NCBI RefSeq assembly: GCF_035989285.1
Contig: NZ_CP108513.1
Coordinates: 9,548,001 to 9,612,000 of the forward strand
Length of the DNA stretch: 64,000 nucleotides
Reading direction: 5' to 3'
Source of the DNA: Streptomyces sp. NBC_01235
Lineage (GTDB): Bacteria; Actinomycetota; Actinomycetes; Streptomycetales; Streptomycetaceae
A program made the position numbers and the translations under genes. The notes beneath the pieces are model-generated. The model was not told the DNA's origin, did no database searches, and saw only the letters and a list, made by a program, of their open reading frames with translations. Below, in pieces: positions 1 to 8,024 of this stretch (within the stretch, counting starts at the first letter, position 1; each line of letters opens with the position of its first letter).

Positions 1-362
1 CCCGCGTGCTGATCCTGGACGAGCCCACCGCCGCCCTCGGCGTCAAGCAGTCCGGCGTGGTCCTGAAGTACATCGCGGCCGCCCGCGACCGCGGCCTCGG
101 CGTCATCTTCATCACCCACAACCCCCACCACGCCTACATGGTCGGCGACCACTTCAGCGTCCTGCGCCTGGGCACCATGGAACTCTCCGCCGACCGCAGC
201 CAGGTCAGCCTCGAAGAACTCACCAACCACATGGCCGGCGGCACCGAACTCGCCGCCCTCAAACACGAGTTGGCGCAAGTGCGTGGCGTGGACGTCGAGA
301 AGCTCCCGGAGGAGAAGGACCTCACCGCTCCCGTGGCGGGCCCGGCAGAGGGGAGGCCCTGA
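1..362 (+). CDS. Sugar ABC transporter ATP-binding protein (3' end only)
   Basis: The gene enters from the left edge (frame from base 3), so only about 119 C-terminal residues are visible and the true start is outside. The visible part begins in Walker B ([13 protein letters not shown]) and continues through the H-loop (IFITHN), which identifies the ATP-hydrolysing subunit of an ABC importer. The tail after [16 protein letters not shown] is typical of single-domain ATPases of carbohydrate (ribose/inositol-type) importers; substrate assignment is inference. It stops 1 nt before the isomerase gene at 364, so the two are almost certainly co-transcribed and the sugar imported is probably a substrate of the neighbouring isomerase or dehydrogenases. 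Confidence 0.9.
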   Translation, partial: RVLILDEPTAALGVKQSGVVLKYIAAARDRGLGVIFITHNPHHAYMVGDHFSVLRLGTMELSADRSQVSLEELTNHMAGGTELAALKHELAQVRGVDVEKLPEEKDLTAPVAGPAEGRP

Positions 363-363
363 C

Positions 364-1266
364 ATGGTGAACGCTCTCGACCGCATCCGCGTCGGCTCGG
401 CCCCCGACTCCTGGGGCGTGTGGTTCCCGGACGACCCTCGACAGGTGCCCTGGGAACGCTTCCTGGACGAGGTCGCCGAGGCCGGCTACTCCTGGATCGA
501 GCTCGGCCCCTACGGCTATCTGCCGACCGACCCGGCCCGGCTCACCGACGAGGTGGCCCGGCGGGGGCTGAGCGTCTCGGCGGGCACGGTCTTCACCGGC
601 CTGCACCGCGGCCCCTCCGTCTGGGAGTCCACCTGGGCGCATGTGAGCGAAGTGGCCGCGCTCACCCAGGCGATGGGTGCCAGGCACCTCGTCGTCATCC
701 CGTCCTTCTGGCGGGACGACAAGACGGCCGAGATCCTGGAGCCGCCGGAGCTGACGGGCGAACAGTGGGCCCATCTCACCAAGGGCATGGAACGGTTGGG
801 CCACGAGGTGAAGGAGACGTACGGTCTGGACCTCGTCGTCCATCCGCACGCCGACACGCACATCGACACCGAGCACCACGTCGAACGCTTCCTCGACTCC
901 ACGGACAGCGAACTGGTCAACCTCTGCCTGGACACGGGTCACTACGCCTACTGCGGCGGCGACAGCGTCCAGTTGATCGAGACCTACGGCGAACGCATCG
1001 GCTATCTCCACCTCAAGCAGGTCGACCCGGAGATCCTCGCCGACGTCGTCAAGAACGAGGTGCCCTTCGGGCCCGCCGTCCAGCGCGGGGTGATGTGCGA
1101 ACCGCCGTCCGGCGTACCGGAGCTGGAGCCGGTCCTGGTCGCGGCGCAGCGGCTGGGCGTCGAACTGTTCGCGATCGTCGAGCAGGACATGTACCCGTGC
1201 GAGCCGGACGCGCCGCTGCCCATCGCGGTGCGTACCCGGAAGTTCCTGCGGTCCTGCGGGGCATGA
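364..1266 (+). CDS. Sugar phosphate isomerase/epimerase-like TIM-barrel protein (IolE-like)
   Basis: 300 aa AP-endonuclease-2-type TIM barrel. The ATG at 364 is chosen because it follows the upstream TGA by 1 nt and begins right before the conserved first strand (VGSAPDSWGVWF). Metal-binding positions of the family are visible: HPHADTH in mid-protein, LCLDTGH, YLHLKQVD and the final acidic VEQDMYP. Related proteins act as inosose dehydratases or keto-sugar isomerases in inositol and other polyol pathways. The ATPase context and the IolG-like dehydrogenase about 1.7 kb away favour an inositol-type pathway, but the exact substrate cannot be read from sequence. Confidence 0.8.
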   Translation: MVNALDRIRVGSAPDSWGVWFPDDPRQVPWERFLDEVAEAGYSWIELGPYGYLPTDPARLTDEVARRGLSVSAGTVFTGLHRGPSVWESTWAHVSEVAALTQAMGARHLVVIPSFWRDDKTAEILEPPELTGEQWAHLTKGMERLGHEVKETYGLDLVVHPHADTHIDTEHHVERFLDSTDSELVNLCLDTGHYAYCGGDSVQLIETYGERIGYLHLKQVDPEILADVVKNEVPFGPAVQRGVMCEPPSGVPELEPVLVAAQRLGVELFAIVEQDMYPCEPDAPLPIAVRTRKFLRSCGA

Positions 1267-1415
1267 CGGGTCGCTGACCAGGCGCGTCGCGCCGTCGCCG
1301 ACAGGCGGCGGCGCGCCCGCGCTCGTATGGTGGTGGTGATGGGCCGCACGCGGCCCGTGCCCCTCGGTGCGGCTGTGGCCTGCGGCGCAAACCTCCTGAC
1401 TGCGGGAGCGAGCCC

Positions 1416-2666
1416 ATGACACACCCGTACATTCGACTGCGCAGGGGATTCGTCGTCGTCACCGCGGTGGGGGCGTTGCTGGTGCCGGCCGCGGGCGGGG
1501 CGATGGCACTGCCCTCCTCGGCCGCCGCCGTCGCCACTGCCACCGAACCACCCTCGCCGTCCTCCTCGGGGGACGGCGTCGTCGAACTCACCCCCGCCGT
1601 GCAGCAGCAGGTCGACGAGGCCGTGCAGCGCGTCATGAAGCAGGCGAACGTGCCCGGTGCGACCGTCGGCATCTGGACGCCCGACAGAGGCCGGTACGTG
1701 AAGTCCTTCGGCGTCCGCGACAAGAGCACCGGTCAGGAGATGGCTCCGGACCTCTTCATGCGGATCGGCAGCGAGACCAAGACGTTCACCGTCACGGCGG
1801 TCCTCCAACTGGTCGACCAGGGGAAGATCGGCCTCGACGACACCATCGACCAGTACATCGACGGCGTGCCGAACGGCGACAGGATCACCCTGCGGCAGCT
1901 GGCCGGCATGCGCAGCGGACTGTTCAACTACTCCGCCGACGAGGACTTCTTCAAGGCGCTGACGACCGACCCGCAGCAGCCGTTCACTCCGCAGCAGCTG
2001 CTCGACTACTCCTTCAAGCACCCCGTGCTGTTCCCGCCGGGCGAGAAGTTCTACTACTGCAACACCAACCTGATCCTGCTCGGCCTGGTCGTCGAGAAGA
2101 TGAGCGGCTCGCATCTCAACGACTACATCCACGAGCACATCCTGGATCCCGCCGGTCTCGACGACACCCTGTTCCCGACCGGCAACGAGTTCCCGACGCC
2201 GCACTCCCAGGGCTACACGAACCAGACCGCGACCGGGAAGGTCGAGGACTCGGCCGACTGGAACCCCTCCTGGGGCTGGGCGGCCGGCGCGATGATCTCC
2301 ACTCTGGAGGACCTGCGGATCTGGGCGCGCACCGTGGCCACCGGCGTACTGCCCGACGGTGACCGGATGATCAGCCCTGCCACCCAGAAGCAGCGGCTGA
2401 CCACACCGCCCACCCCCATCCCGGGCGCCGGATACGGTCTCGGCCTCTTCAACGTGCAGGGCTGGATCGGCCACAACGGCTCGCTGCCCGGCTACGAGTC
2501 GCTGACGGTCTATCTGCCGTCGGCGCGGGCGACCCTCGTCGTCGTGCTGAACACCGACATCAACTACAAGAACCAGGAGCCGAGCACCCTGTTCGGCGAC
2601 GCGATCACGACGATCATCTCCCCGGACCACGTCTTCGACCTGCCGGCGGAACCGGCGGCGCAGTGA
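1416..2666 (+). CDS. Secreted serine hydrolase, beta-lactamase/D-Ala-D-Ala carboxypeptidase family
   Basis: 416 aa with an N-terminal Sec signal peptide (RLRRGF then hydrophobic VVVTAVGALLVPAAGGAMALP) and a Pro/Ser-rich linker before the catalytic domain. All three class C/PBP motifs are intact: SETK (nucleophile Ser and Lys) in RIGSETKTFTVTA, YCN in FYYCNTN, and HNG in WIGHNGSLPGY. It therefore probably acts outside the cell on D-Ala peptides, esters or beta-lactam-like substrates. The ATG at 1416 lies after a GGGAG-type ribosome-binding site. It is probably monocistronic. A degenerate homologue occurs at 42774-43970. Confidence 0.88.
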   Translation: MTHPYIRLRRGFVVVTAVGALLVPAAGGAMALPSSAAAVATATEPPSPSSSGDGVVELTPAVQQQVDEAVQRVMKQANVPGATVGIWTPDRGRYVKSFGVRDKSTGQEMAPDLFMRIGSETKTFTVTAVLQLVDQGKIGLDDTIDQYIDGVPNGDRITLRQLAGMRSGLFNYSADEDFFKALTTDPQQPFTPQQLLDYSFKHPVLFPPGEKFYYCNTNLILLGLVVEKMSGSHLNDYIHEHILDPAGLDDTLFPTGNEFPTPHSQGYTNQTATGKVEDSADWNPSWGWAAGAMISTLEDLRIWARTVATGVLPDGDRMISPATQKQRLTTPPTPIPGAGYGLGLFNVQGWIGHNGSLPGYESLTVYLPSARATLVVVLNTDINYKNQEPSTLFGDAITTIISPDHVFDLPAEPAAQ

Positions 2667-2717
2667 GAACGTTCAAGACGGTGCGAGGTGTGTGGAGCAG
2701 TGGACGGGGAGGGTGAG

Positions 2718-2891
2718 ATGCAGGAAGAAGAGCAGGCCGACACCGCGGAGGCCGGGCGCCGGGCCAGGTTCGGTGCGCTGCCGGAGCGGGTGCGCCCGCA
2801 GGACACGGTGGAGGAGCGGCCGGCCATTCCCCGGGACCCGGCGCGCGACGCCTACGACCCGGACGAGTTCGCGGTTCGCTACGGCCTGTGA
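2718..2891 (+). CDS. Small acidic conserved hypothetical protein
   Basis: 57 aa, charged and without membrane segments (MQEEEQADTAEAGRRARFG...DAYDPDEFAVRYGL). The ATG at 2718 is preferred over an upstream GTG because a GGGGAGGGTGAG Shine-Dalgarno-like stretch lies just before it. The gene is followed 5 nt later by a perfect 17-bp hairpin. It resembles short disordered proteins common in Streptomyces genomes; I do not recognise a function. Confidence 0.6.
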   Translation: MQEEEQADTAEAGRRARFGALPERVRPQDTVEERPAIPRDPARDAYDPDEFAVRYGL

Positions 2892-2896
2892 GAGTC

Positions 2897-2937
2897 GTGA
2901 AGGGCGAGCGGGGACGGTTTCCCCGCTCGCCCTTCAC
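2897..2937. terminator. Bidirectional rho-independent-type hairpin
   Basis: Perfect 17-bp inverted repeat (GTGAAGGGCGAGCGGGG and its complement) around a 7-nt loop ACGGTTT. It lies between convergent genes ending at 2891 (+) and 2947 (-), so it can terminate both. Confidence 0.9.
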
Positions 2938-2946
2938 GCAGGCTCA

Positions 2947-3951
2947 TCAGGCGGCCCGTACCTCCGCGATCGTCACCGGCCGGTGCTCGTGCAGGGACAG
3001 CGTGCAGGCCTCCGCGATCCAGCCCGCCTCCAGGGCGTCCTCGATCGTGCAGGGGGAGGGGCGGGTGCCGGCCACGACCTCGGTGAAGGCGGTGAGTTCG
3101 GCGCGGTAGGCGGCGGTGAAGCGGTCCATGAAGAAGTCGTGCGGTGTGCCGGCCGGGAAGGTCACCCCGGGCTCCACAGAACGCAGCGGCAGCTTGTCCT
3201 CCAGGCCCACGGCGATCGAGTCCGTGAAGCCGTGGATCTCCATCCGTACGTCGTAACCCCGGGCGTTGTGGCGGGAGTTGGAGACAACTGCGATGGTGCC
3301 GTCGTCGAGGGTGAGGATCGCGCCGGTGGTGTCGGCGTCGCCCGCCTCCTTGATGTAGTCGGCGCCCCGGTTGCCGCCGACCGCGTACACCTCGGTCACC
3401 TCGCGGCCCGTGACCCAGCGGATGATGTCGAAGTCGTGCACGGAACAGTCCCGGAAGATGCCCCCGGAGGCGGCGATGTACGCGGCCGGCGGCGGCGCCG
3501 GGTCCAGCGTGGTGGAGCGGACCGTGTGCAGCGTGCCCAGCTCGCCGGCCCGCACGGCCGCCCGCGCGGCGACGAAGCCCGCGTCGAAGCGGCGGTTGTA
3601 GCCGATCTGGATGGGGACGGCGGAGCCCTGGACGGCCTTGAGGACCTCCACGCCCTCGGCCATCGTCTTGGCGACCGGCTTCTCGCAGAAGACGGGGATG
3701 CCGGCCTCGACACCGGCCAGGATCAGGGCGGGGTGGGCGTCGGTCGCGGCGGCGACGACGATGCCGTCCACACCGGCGGCCAGCAGGGCCTCCGGCGAGT
3801 CCACCACTTCGGCCCCGAACCGCTCGGCCGCGTTCTTGGCGGCCTCCGCGAACGGGTCGGTCACGACGAGCGACTCGACGGCGTCGAGTCCGGAGAGGGT
3901 CTCGGCGTGAAAGGCGCCGATGCGGCCGAGGCCGAGGATTCCGATGCGCAT
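2947..3951 (-). CDS. iolG: Gfo/Idh/MocA-family oxidoreductase, myo-inositol 2-dehydrogenase-like
   Basis: 334 aa NAD(P)-dependent dehydrogenase. The N-terminal Rossmann fold is marked by GILGLGRIGAFHAETL, the conserved EKP is present (PVFCEKPVAKTM) and the catalytic Lys-containing segment is followed by the usual mixed-sheet C-terminal domain with DCSVHDFDIIRWVTG (the D/H pair seen in inositol dehydrogenases). It probably oxidises a cyclic polyol or sugar to a keto form. It is the last gene of a minus-strand run (PhyH, SDR, this gene) that shares one upstream region with the divergent LacI regulator at 6137. The symbol is a family-level call. Confidence 0.82.
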   Translation of the reverse strand: MRIGILGLGRIGAFHAETLSGLDAVESLVVTDPFAEAAKNAAERFGAEVVDSPEALLAAGVDGIVVAAATDAHPALILAGVEAGIPVFCEKPVAKTMAEGVEVLKAVQGSAVPIQIGYNRRFDAGFVAARAAVRAGELGTLHTVRSTTLDPAPPPAAYIAASGGIFRDCSVHDFDIIRWVTGREVTEVYAVGGNRGADYIKEAGDADTTGAILTLDDGTIAVVSNSRHNARGYDVRMEIHGFTDSIAVGLEDKLPLRSVEPGVTFPAGTPHDFFMDRFTAAYRAELTAFTEVVAGTRPSPCTIEDALEAGWIAEACTLSLHEHRPVTIAEVRAA

Positions 3952-4011
3952 GGGGGTGCAGCTCCTTGAGGGTCTTGCCGGGGGCGAGCGAAGGGGAGGG
4001 GAGGAGGAGGT

Positions 4012-4788
4012 CTAGTCGAGTCCGCCGAGCACGTTCTGGTCCCAGTCGATCACCGAACCCGTGACCACGCCCGACCTGTCGGACAGCAGGAAGACCACGA
4101 AGTCGGCGATCTCGTCCGGCTGGCCCAGCTTGCCCATGGGCAGCCGCGCGGCGGCCTGCTCGCGCCAGTCGTCCCCGGCGCCGTGGAAGGACTTCTGTGT
4201 CGCGTCCTCGCCCTCGGTGGCCGTCCAGCCGATGTTCAGGCCGTTGATCCGGACCCGGTCGAAGCGGTGGGCGTGCGCGGCGTTGCGGGTCAGACCGACC
4301 AGGCCGGCCTTGGCGGCGACGTACGGCGCGAGGAAGGGCTGACCGCCGTGCGCCGAGGAGGTGATGATGTTGACGACCGTGCCGGGCGCCTCACGGGCCA
4401 GCATGTCCGCCACCGCCGCCTGCATGGCGAAGAACGGCGCCTTGAGGTTGATCGCGATGTGCTGGTCGAACAGCTCGGGCGTGGTGTCGAGGAGCGTGCC
4501 CCGAGACGTGAGCCCGGCCGAGTTGACCAGGCAGTCGACCCGGCCGAACGCGGCCACCGTCTCGGCCACCGACGCCTTCGCCTGCTCGGCGTCCGCCAGG
4601 TCGGCCCGTACGAAGAGTGCCTTGCCGCCCGCGGCGGTCAGTTCCGCCACCAGAGCCTCGCCCGGCTCCGGGCGCCGTCCGGTGACGGCGACGAGCGCGC
4701 CTTCGCGGACCGCGGCCCGCGCGACGGCCGCGCCGACCCCCTGGCTGCCGCCGTTGACGAGGACGACCTTGTCGTCGAGAAGTCCCAT
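4012..4788 (-). CDS. SDR-family oxidoreductase
   Basis: 258 aa classical short-chain dehydrogenase. Cofactor motif VNGGSQGVGAAVARAA, NSAG after beta-4, catalytic Ser in ITSSAHGG and the YVAAK dyad are all present. The C-terminal SVIDWDQNVLGGLD is the usual VDGG-type end with Gly/Asp swapped. It starts 15 nt after the upstream PhyH gene and ends 60 nt before the IolG-like gene, in a probable three-gene operon for oxidation of an imported polyol or sugar acid. The substrate is not predictable from sequence. Confidence 0.85.
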   Translation of the reverse strand: MGLLDDKVVLVNGGSQGVGAAVARAAVREGALVAVTGRRPEPGEALVAELTAAGGKALFVRADLADAEQAKASVAETVAAFGRVDCLVNSAGLTSRGTLLDTTPELFDQHIAINLKAPFFAMQAAVADMLAREAPGTVVNIITSSAHGGQPFLAPYVAAKAGLVGLTRNAAHAHRFDRVRINGLNIGWTATEGEDATQKSFHGAGDDWREQAAARLPMGKLGQPDEIADFVVFLLSDRSGVVTGSVIDWDQNVLGGLD

Positions 4789-4803
4789 GTGCGGAGATTC
4801 CTT

Positions 4804-5982
4804 TCAGCTGGTGCGCCGCTGGGCGCCGGCCCGCAGCTCGTCGCGGAGCGCCTGCGGGGTCCACTCCTCGTGCAACGCCCGTCGCACGACGTCCGCCTGT
4901 GCGGGCGGGGCCAGGCCGTCGACCGGCGGGTCGTTGTCGAGGCTGGTGGGGAACGGATAGCCCTCGGCGCTCGCCGCGACGACCCGCTCCAGCCACTCCT
5001 CGCCCACGCCCTGCGCCCGCCGCTTCAGCAGGACGGGGAAGACCGCGTTCGCCACCGCTTCCCGGTCCACGCTCTCCATCGCGCGCCCGAAGGCCGAGGA
5101 CACCTGGAGCAGGTTGGCCATCCGTCGTACGTCGGTGGTGCGGTTGGTGCCGGCGGCGTGCAGGACGGCCGGGTTGAAGAAGGCCGCGTCGCCCTTCGCC
5201 AGGGGCAGTTGGACGTGGCGGCTGCCGAAGTACTCCTGGAACTCCGGCAGCCGCCACGCCAGGTAGCCGGGCTCGTACGTCTGCGAGTACGGCAGGTACA
5301 GCGTGGGGCCGGACTCCACCGGCATGTCGCAGTGCGCGACCGCGCCCTGGAGCGTGAGCACCGGGGAGAGGCGGTGGACGTGCGCCGGGTAGGCGGCGGC
5401 CGCGTCGTTGGAGAGGAACCCGAGGTGGTAGTCGCGGTGCGGGCTCTGCGCCGCGCCGCCCGGGTTGACCACGTTGACCTGTGAGGTCACCTGATAGCCG
5501 GGGCCGAGCCAGGCTCGGGAGACCAGCGCGAGGACGTCGTTGGCGTAGTAGTCGGCGAACGCCTCCGCGTCGTACAGGGCGGCCTTCTCCAGGGCGTTCC
5601 AGACGCGGTCGTTGGCGCCGGGCTTCGCGAAGTGGTCGCCGGCGGTCGCGCCCGAGGCGTGCTGCTCGGCGATGAGCGCGTCGAAGACGGCGGTGGTCCG
5701 GTCGACGACCGCCGGATCGGGGAAGGCGCCCCGGAAGACGACGACGCCGGGACCGTCGGTCAGGGCCCGCACCAGCTCGGCGCGCACCGCACGGTCCGCT
5801 CCGGCGGCGCGCAGGCGCTCACTGTCGTAGACGAGGACGTTCTCCTCGACCCCCGCGGCGTACGGGAAGTCGGCGAGGTCGGTACCGCGCTCGACGAGCG
5901 GGCGGAAGGAGTCGAGGTCGCAGTCCTGCTCGGTCAGCCAGGCATGGTTCCCGGCACGGCCCGGCACGGAGGTGAAGGACAT
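4804..5982 (-). CDS. PhyH-family Fe(II)/2-oxoglutarate-dependent dioxygenase
   Basis: 392 aa. The metal-binding facial triad is visible as HRD in SPHRDYHLGF and the distal His in VLHAAGTNRTTD, with an Arg shortly after that suits 2-oxoglutarate binding. The family hydroxylates small molecules using O2 and 2-oxoglutarate. Its position as first gene of an operon with an SDR and an inositol-dehydrogenase-like enzyme, opposite a LacI regulator, suggests an oxygenase step on a carbohydrate or sugar-derived substrate; that is inference. The ATG at 5982 is followed on its upstream side by a GGGACGACG stretch and the operator region. Confidence 0.82.
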   Translation of the reverse strand: MSFTSVPGRAGNHAWLTEQDCDLDSFRPLVERGTDLADFPYAAGVEENVLVYDSERLRAAGADRAVRAELVRALTDGPGVVVFRGAFPDPAVVDRTTAVFDALIAEQHASGATAGDHFAKPGANDRVWNALEKAALYDAEAFADYYANDVLALVSRAWLGPGYQVTSQVNVVNPGGAAQSPHRDYHLGFLSNDAAAAYPAHVHRLSPVLTLQGAVAHCDMPVESGPTLYLPYSQTYEPGYLAWRLPEFQEYFGSRHVQLPLAKGDAAFFNPAVLHAAGTNRTTDVRRMANLLQVSSAFGRAMESVDREAVANAVFPVLLKRRAQGVGEEWLERVVAASAEGYPFPTSLDNDPPVDGLAPPAQADVVRRALHEEWTPQALRDELRAGAQRRTS

Positions 5983-6024
5983 CGTCGTCCCTTCGATGAC
6001 AATGGCGGCTCAGCGCTGCCATTC

Positions 6025-6036
6025 TTGTCATGACAA
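6025..6036. promoter_or_regulatory. Perfect palindrome TTGTCATGACAA, likely LacI-family operator
   Basis: A 12-bp perfect palindrome lies in the divergent region between the PhyH operon (start 5982) and the LacI regulator (start 6137). A half site TGACAA recurs at 5997-6002. Size and symmetry suit a LacI-type dimer; the most likely ligand-responsive regulator is the adjacent gene. Confidence 0.6.
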
Positions 6037-6136
6037 AACCGTCGAGCAACCAGCAGACAGCCATCAAAAACCCTTCAAGCCGACCTCCCGGCAGACCTTC
6101 CAGCAGACCTCCCGACACACCTCCCAGGAGCCTTCC

Positions 6137-7171
6137 GTGGGTCACCCCTTTCCCATCCGTGAGATCGCACGTCAGGCGGGTCTGAGCGAGGCCACCGTCG
6201 ACCGGGTCCTCAACGGCAGGGGAGGGGTGCGCGAGTCCACCGCGCAGGAGGTCCAGCGGGCCATCGCCGACCTGGACCGCCAGCGCACCCAGGTCAGACT
6301 CGTCGGCCGCACCTTCATGATCGACATCGTGATGCAGGCGCCGGAACGATTCACCACCGCCGTGCGGGCCGCCCTGGAGGCCGAGCTGCCGTCCCTGCAC
6401 CCGGCCGTGCTGCGCTCGCGCTTCCACTTCCGCGAGACCGGACCGGTGCAGGAGCAGGTAGCCACCCTGGACCGGATAGCCCGGCGCGGTTCGCAAGGGG
6501 TGATCCTGAAGGCGCCGGACGTCCCCGAGATCATGGCCGCCGTCGGCCGGCTGGTGGCCGCCGGTATCCCGGTCGTCACCCTCGTCACGGACCTGCCCGC
6601 CAGCGCCCGCCTCGCCTACGTCGGCATCGACGACCGGGCCGCCGGCGCCACCGCCGCCTACCTCATGGGCCAGTGGCTCGGCGACCGCCCCGGCAATGTG
6701 CTGACGAGCCTGAGCAGCGGTTTCTTCCGCAACGAGGAGGAGCGCGAGATGGGCTTCCGCAGCGTGATGCGGGCCCGCCATCCCGAGCGGGTGCTCGTCG
6801 AGATCGCCGAGGGGCAGGGGCTGGACGCCACCCAGTACGACCTCGTGCGGGCCGCGCTGGAACGCGATCCGGACATCCGCGCCGTCTACTCCATCGGCGG
6901 GGGCAACATCGCCACCCTGCGCGCATTCGCCGACCTCGGCCGCGAGTGCGCCGTGTTCGTCGCGCACGACCTCGACCACGACAACACCCGGCTGCTGCGC
7001 GAGCACCGGCTGTCCGCCGTCCTCCACCACGACCTGCGCCACGACGTGCGCGAGGCCTGCCACACCGTGATGCGGGCCCACGGCGCGCTGCCGCCGGCCG
7101 GGCCCATGCTGCCGTCGGCGATCCAGGTGGTCACCCCGTACAACATGCCGCCCCAGGCGGCGGCCGGCTGA
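6137..7171 (+). CDS. LacI-family transcriptional regulator
   Basis: 344 aa from the GTG at 6137, chosen because it follows an AGGAG ribosome-binding site and places the helix-turn-helix (IREIARQAGLSEATVDRVLNGRGGV) at residues 6-30 as in the family; the longer frame from 5972 adds an unlikely Gln/Ser-rich leader. The rest is a periplasmic-binding-protein-like sensor (VGIDDRAAGATAAYLMGQWLG, VYSIGGGNIATLRAFADLG, FVAHDLDHDNTRLL) of the sugar type. It is divergent from the PhyH-SDR-IolG-like operon and probably controls it through the palindrome at 6025. Confidence 0.88.
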   Translation: MGHPFPIREIARQAGLSEATVDRVLNGRGGVRESTAQEVQRAIADLDRQRTQVRLVGRTFMIDIVMQAPERFTTAVRAALEAELPSLHPAVLRSRFHFRETGPVQEQVATLDRIARRGSQGVILKAPDVPEIMAAVGRLVAAGIPVVTLVTDLPASARLAYVGIDDRAAGATAAYLMGQWLGDRPGNVLTSLSSGFFRNEEEREMGFRSVMRARHPERVLVEIAEGQGLDATQYDLVRAALERDPDIRAVYSIGGGNIATLRAFADLGRECAVFVAHDLDHDNTRLLREHRLSAVLHHDLRHDVREACHTVMRAHGALPPAGPMLPSAIQVVTPYNMPPQAAAG

Positions 7172-7207
7172 GGCGGGCCGCCGCCCGGGGCGCGGGCTGT
7201 GCGCTGC

Positions 7208-7876
7208 TCAGTGCCGGACGGCCGGTGACTCGGCCACCGGGGTGACGCGTGCCGCGCCGCGGTACGTCGCGACGCCCACGGCCAGCAGCCAGTAGCTGAG
7301 GACGGCCCCCATCAGCGCGGTCGTGCCCCAGCCGTTCGCCGCGTAGAAGAACGCGGGGTCGTTGCCGAAGAACAGCGACGGCACGAAGGCCAGGTTGATC
7401 CCGGCCAGGACGTACGCCGAGCGTCCGGTCCAGCGCGGCAGCAGACGGGTCCGGGAGACGGCGTACCCGAGCGCGGTCAGGAAGAGCGCCAGCATGAGAC
7501 GGGAGATCGACCCGTAGAGGATGTAGGTGCCGCTGACGTCGATCGTCGGGTCGATCGGGTGGTCGACGGCGATGACCGCGCCGGCCTCCAGGCCCATCGA
7601 GACCAGGGTGATCGTGGCGTAGACGAGGCCGGTGGAGAAGGCGATTGAGCCGACCCACGCATGGGCGGGACTCACCCGCCCGACCAGTTCCCGGAACGCC
7701 GTCACGAACACGACCAGGGAGGCCAGCGCGACGATCCCGATGAGCAGCCGGGACAGCACGTTGCCGTCCGGCGGCGGGCCGTCGTAGATGAAGTACAGCG
7801 GCACCTGGACGATCAGGGCGACCGCGGCGACGACGGCGGCGAGGCCGGTCAGACGGCGGGCGGCGACTTCGGACAT
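7208..7876 (-). CDS. DUF4386-type multi-pass membrane protein
   Basis: 222 aa with about six hydrophobic helices (for example LAAVVAAVALIVQVPLYFIY, IGIVALASLVVFVTAF, ALMGAVLSYWLLAVGVATY). It resembles small DUF4386 membrane proteins widespread in bacteria, whose function is unknown. It ends 36 nt from the convergent LacI gene. The cytoplasmic end is short and no catalytic motif is evident. Confidence 0.7.
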   Translation of the reverse strand: MSEVAARRLTGLAAVVAAVALIVQVPLYFIYDGPPPDGNVLSRLLIGIVALASLVVFVTAFRELVGRVSPAHAWVGSIAFSTGLVYATITLVSMGLEAGAVIAVDHPIDPTIDVSGTYILYGSISRLMLALFLTALGYAVSRTRLLPRWTGRSAYVLAGINLAFVPSLFFGNDPAFFYAANGWGTTALMGAVLSYWLLAVGVATYRGAARVTPVAESPAVRH

Positions 7877-8024
7877 GGGGGTCCCCCGAGTTCTCGGCGT
7901 GACGGATTCGGCGCCGGCGTCCGCGGGTTCGTACTCGCGTTTGCCGACCCCTGAAGCCTGCCGTTCCCGGGGCGCGCAGTCCCTGGGCCTGAGGACCGAA
8001 CCGGGGGTGTCCCCATCACCACCC

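Noticed and set aside
5972..6136. Longer N-terminus for the LacI regulator
   Set aside because: It would add a Gln/Ser/Thr-rich leader and span the operator palindrome; the GTG at 6137 has AGGAG before it and a canonical HTH position.
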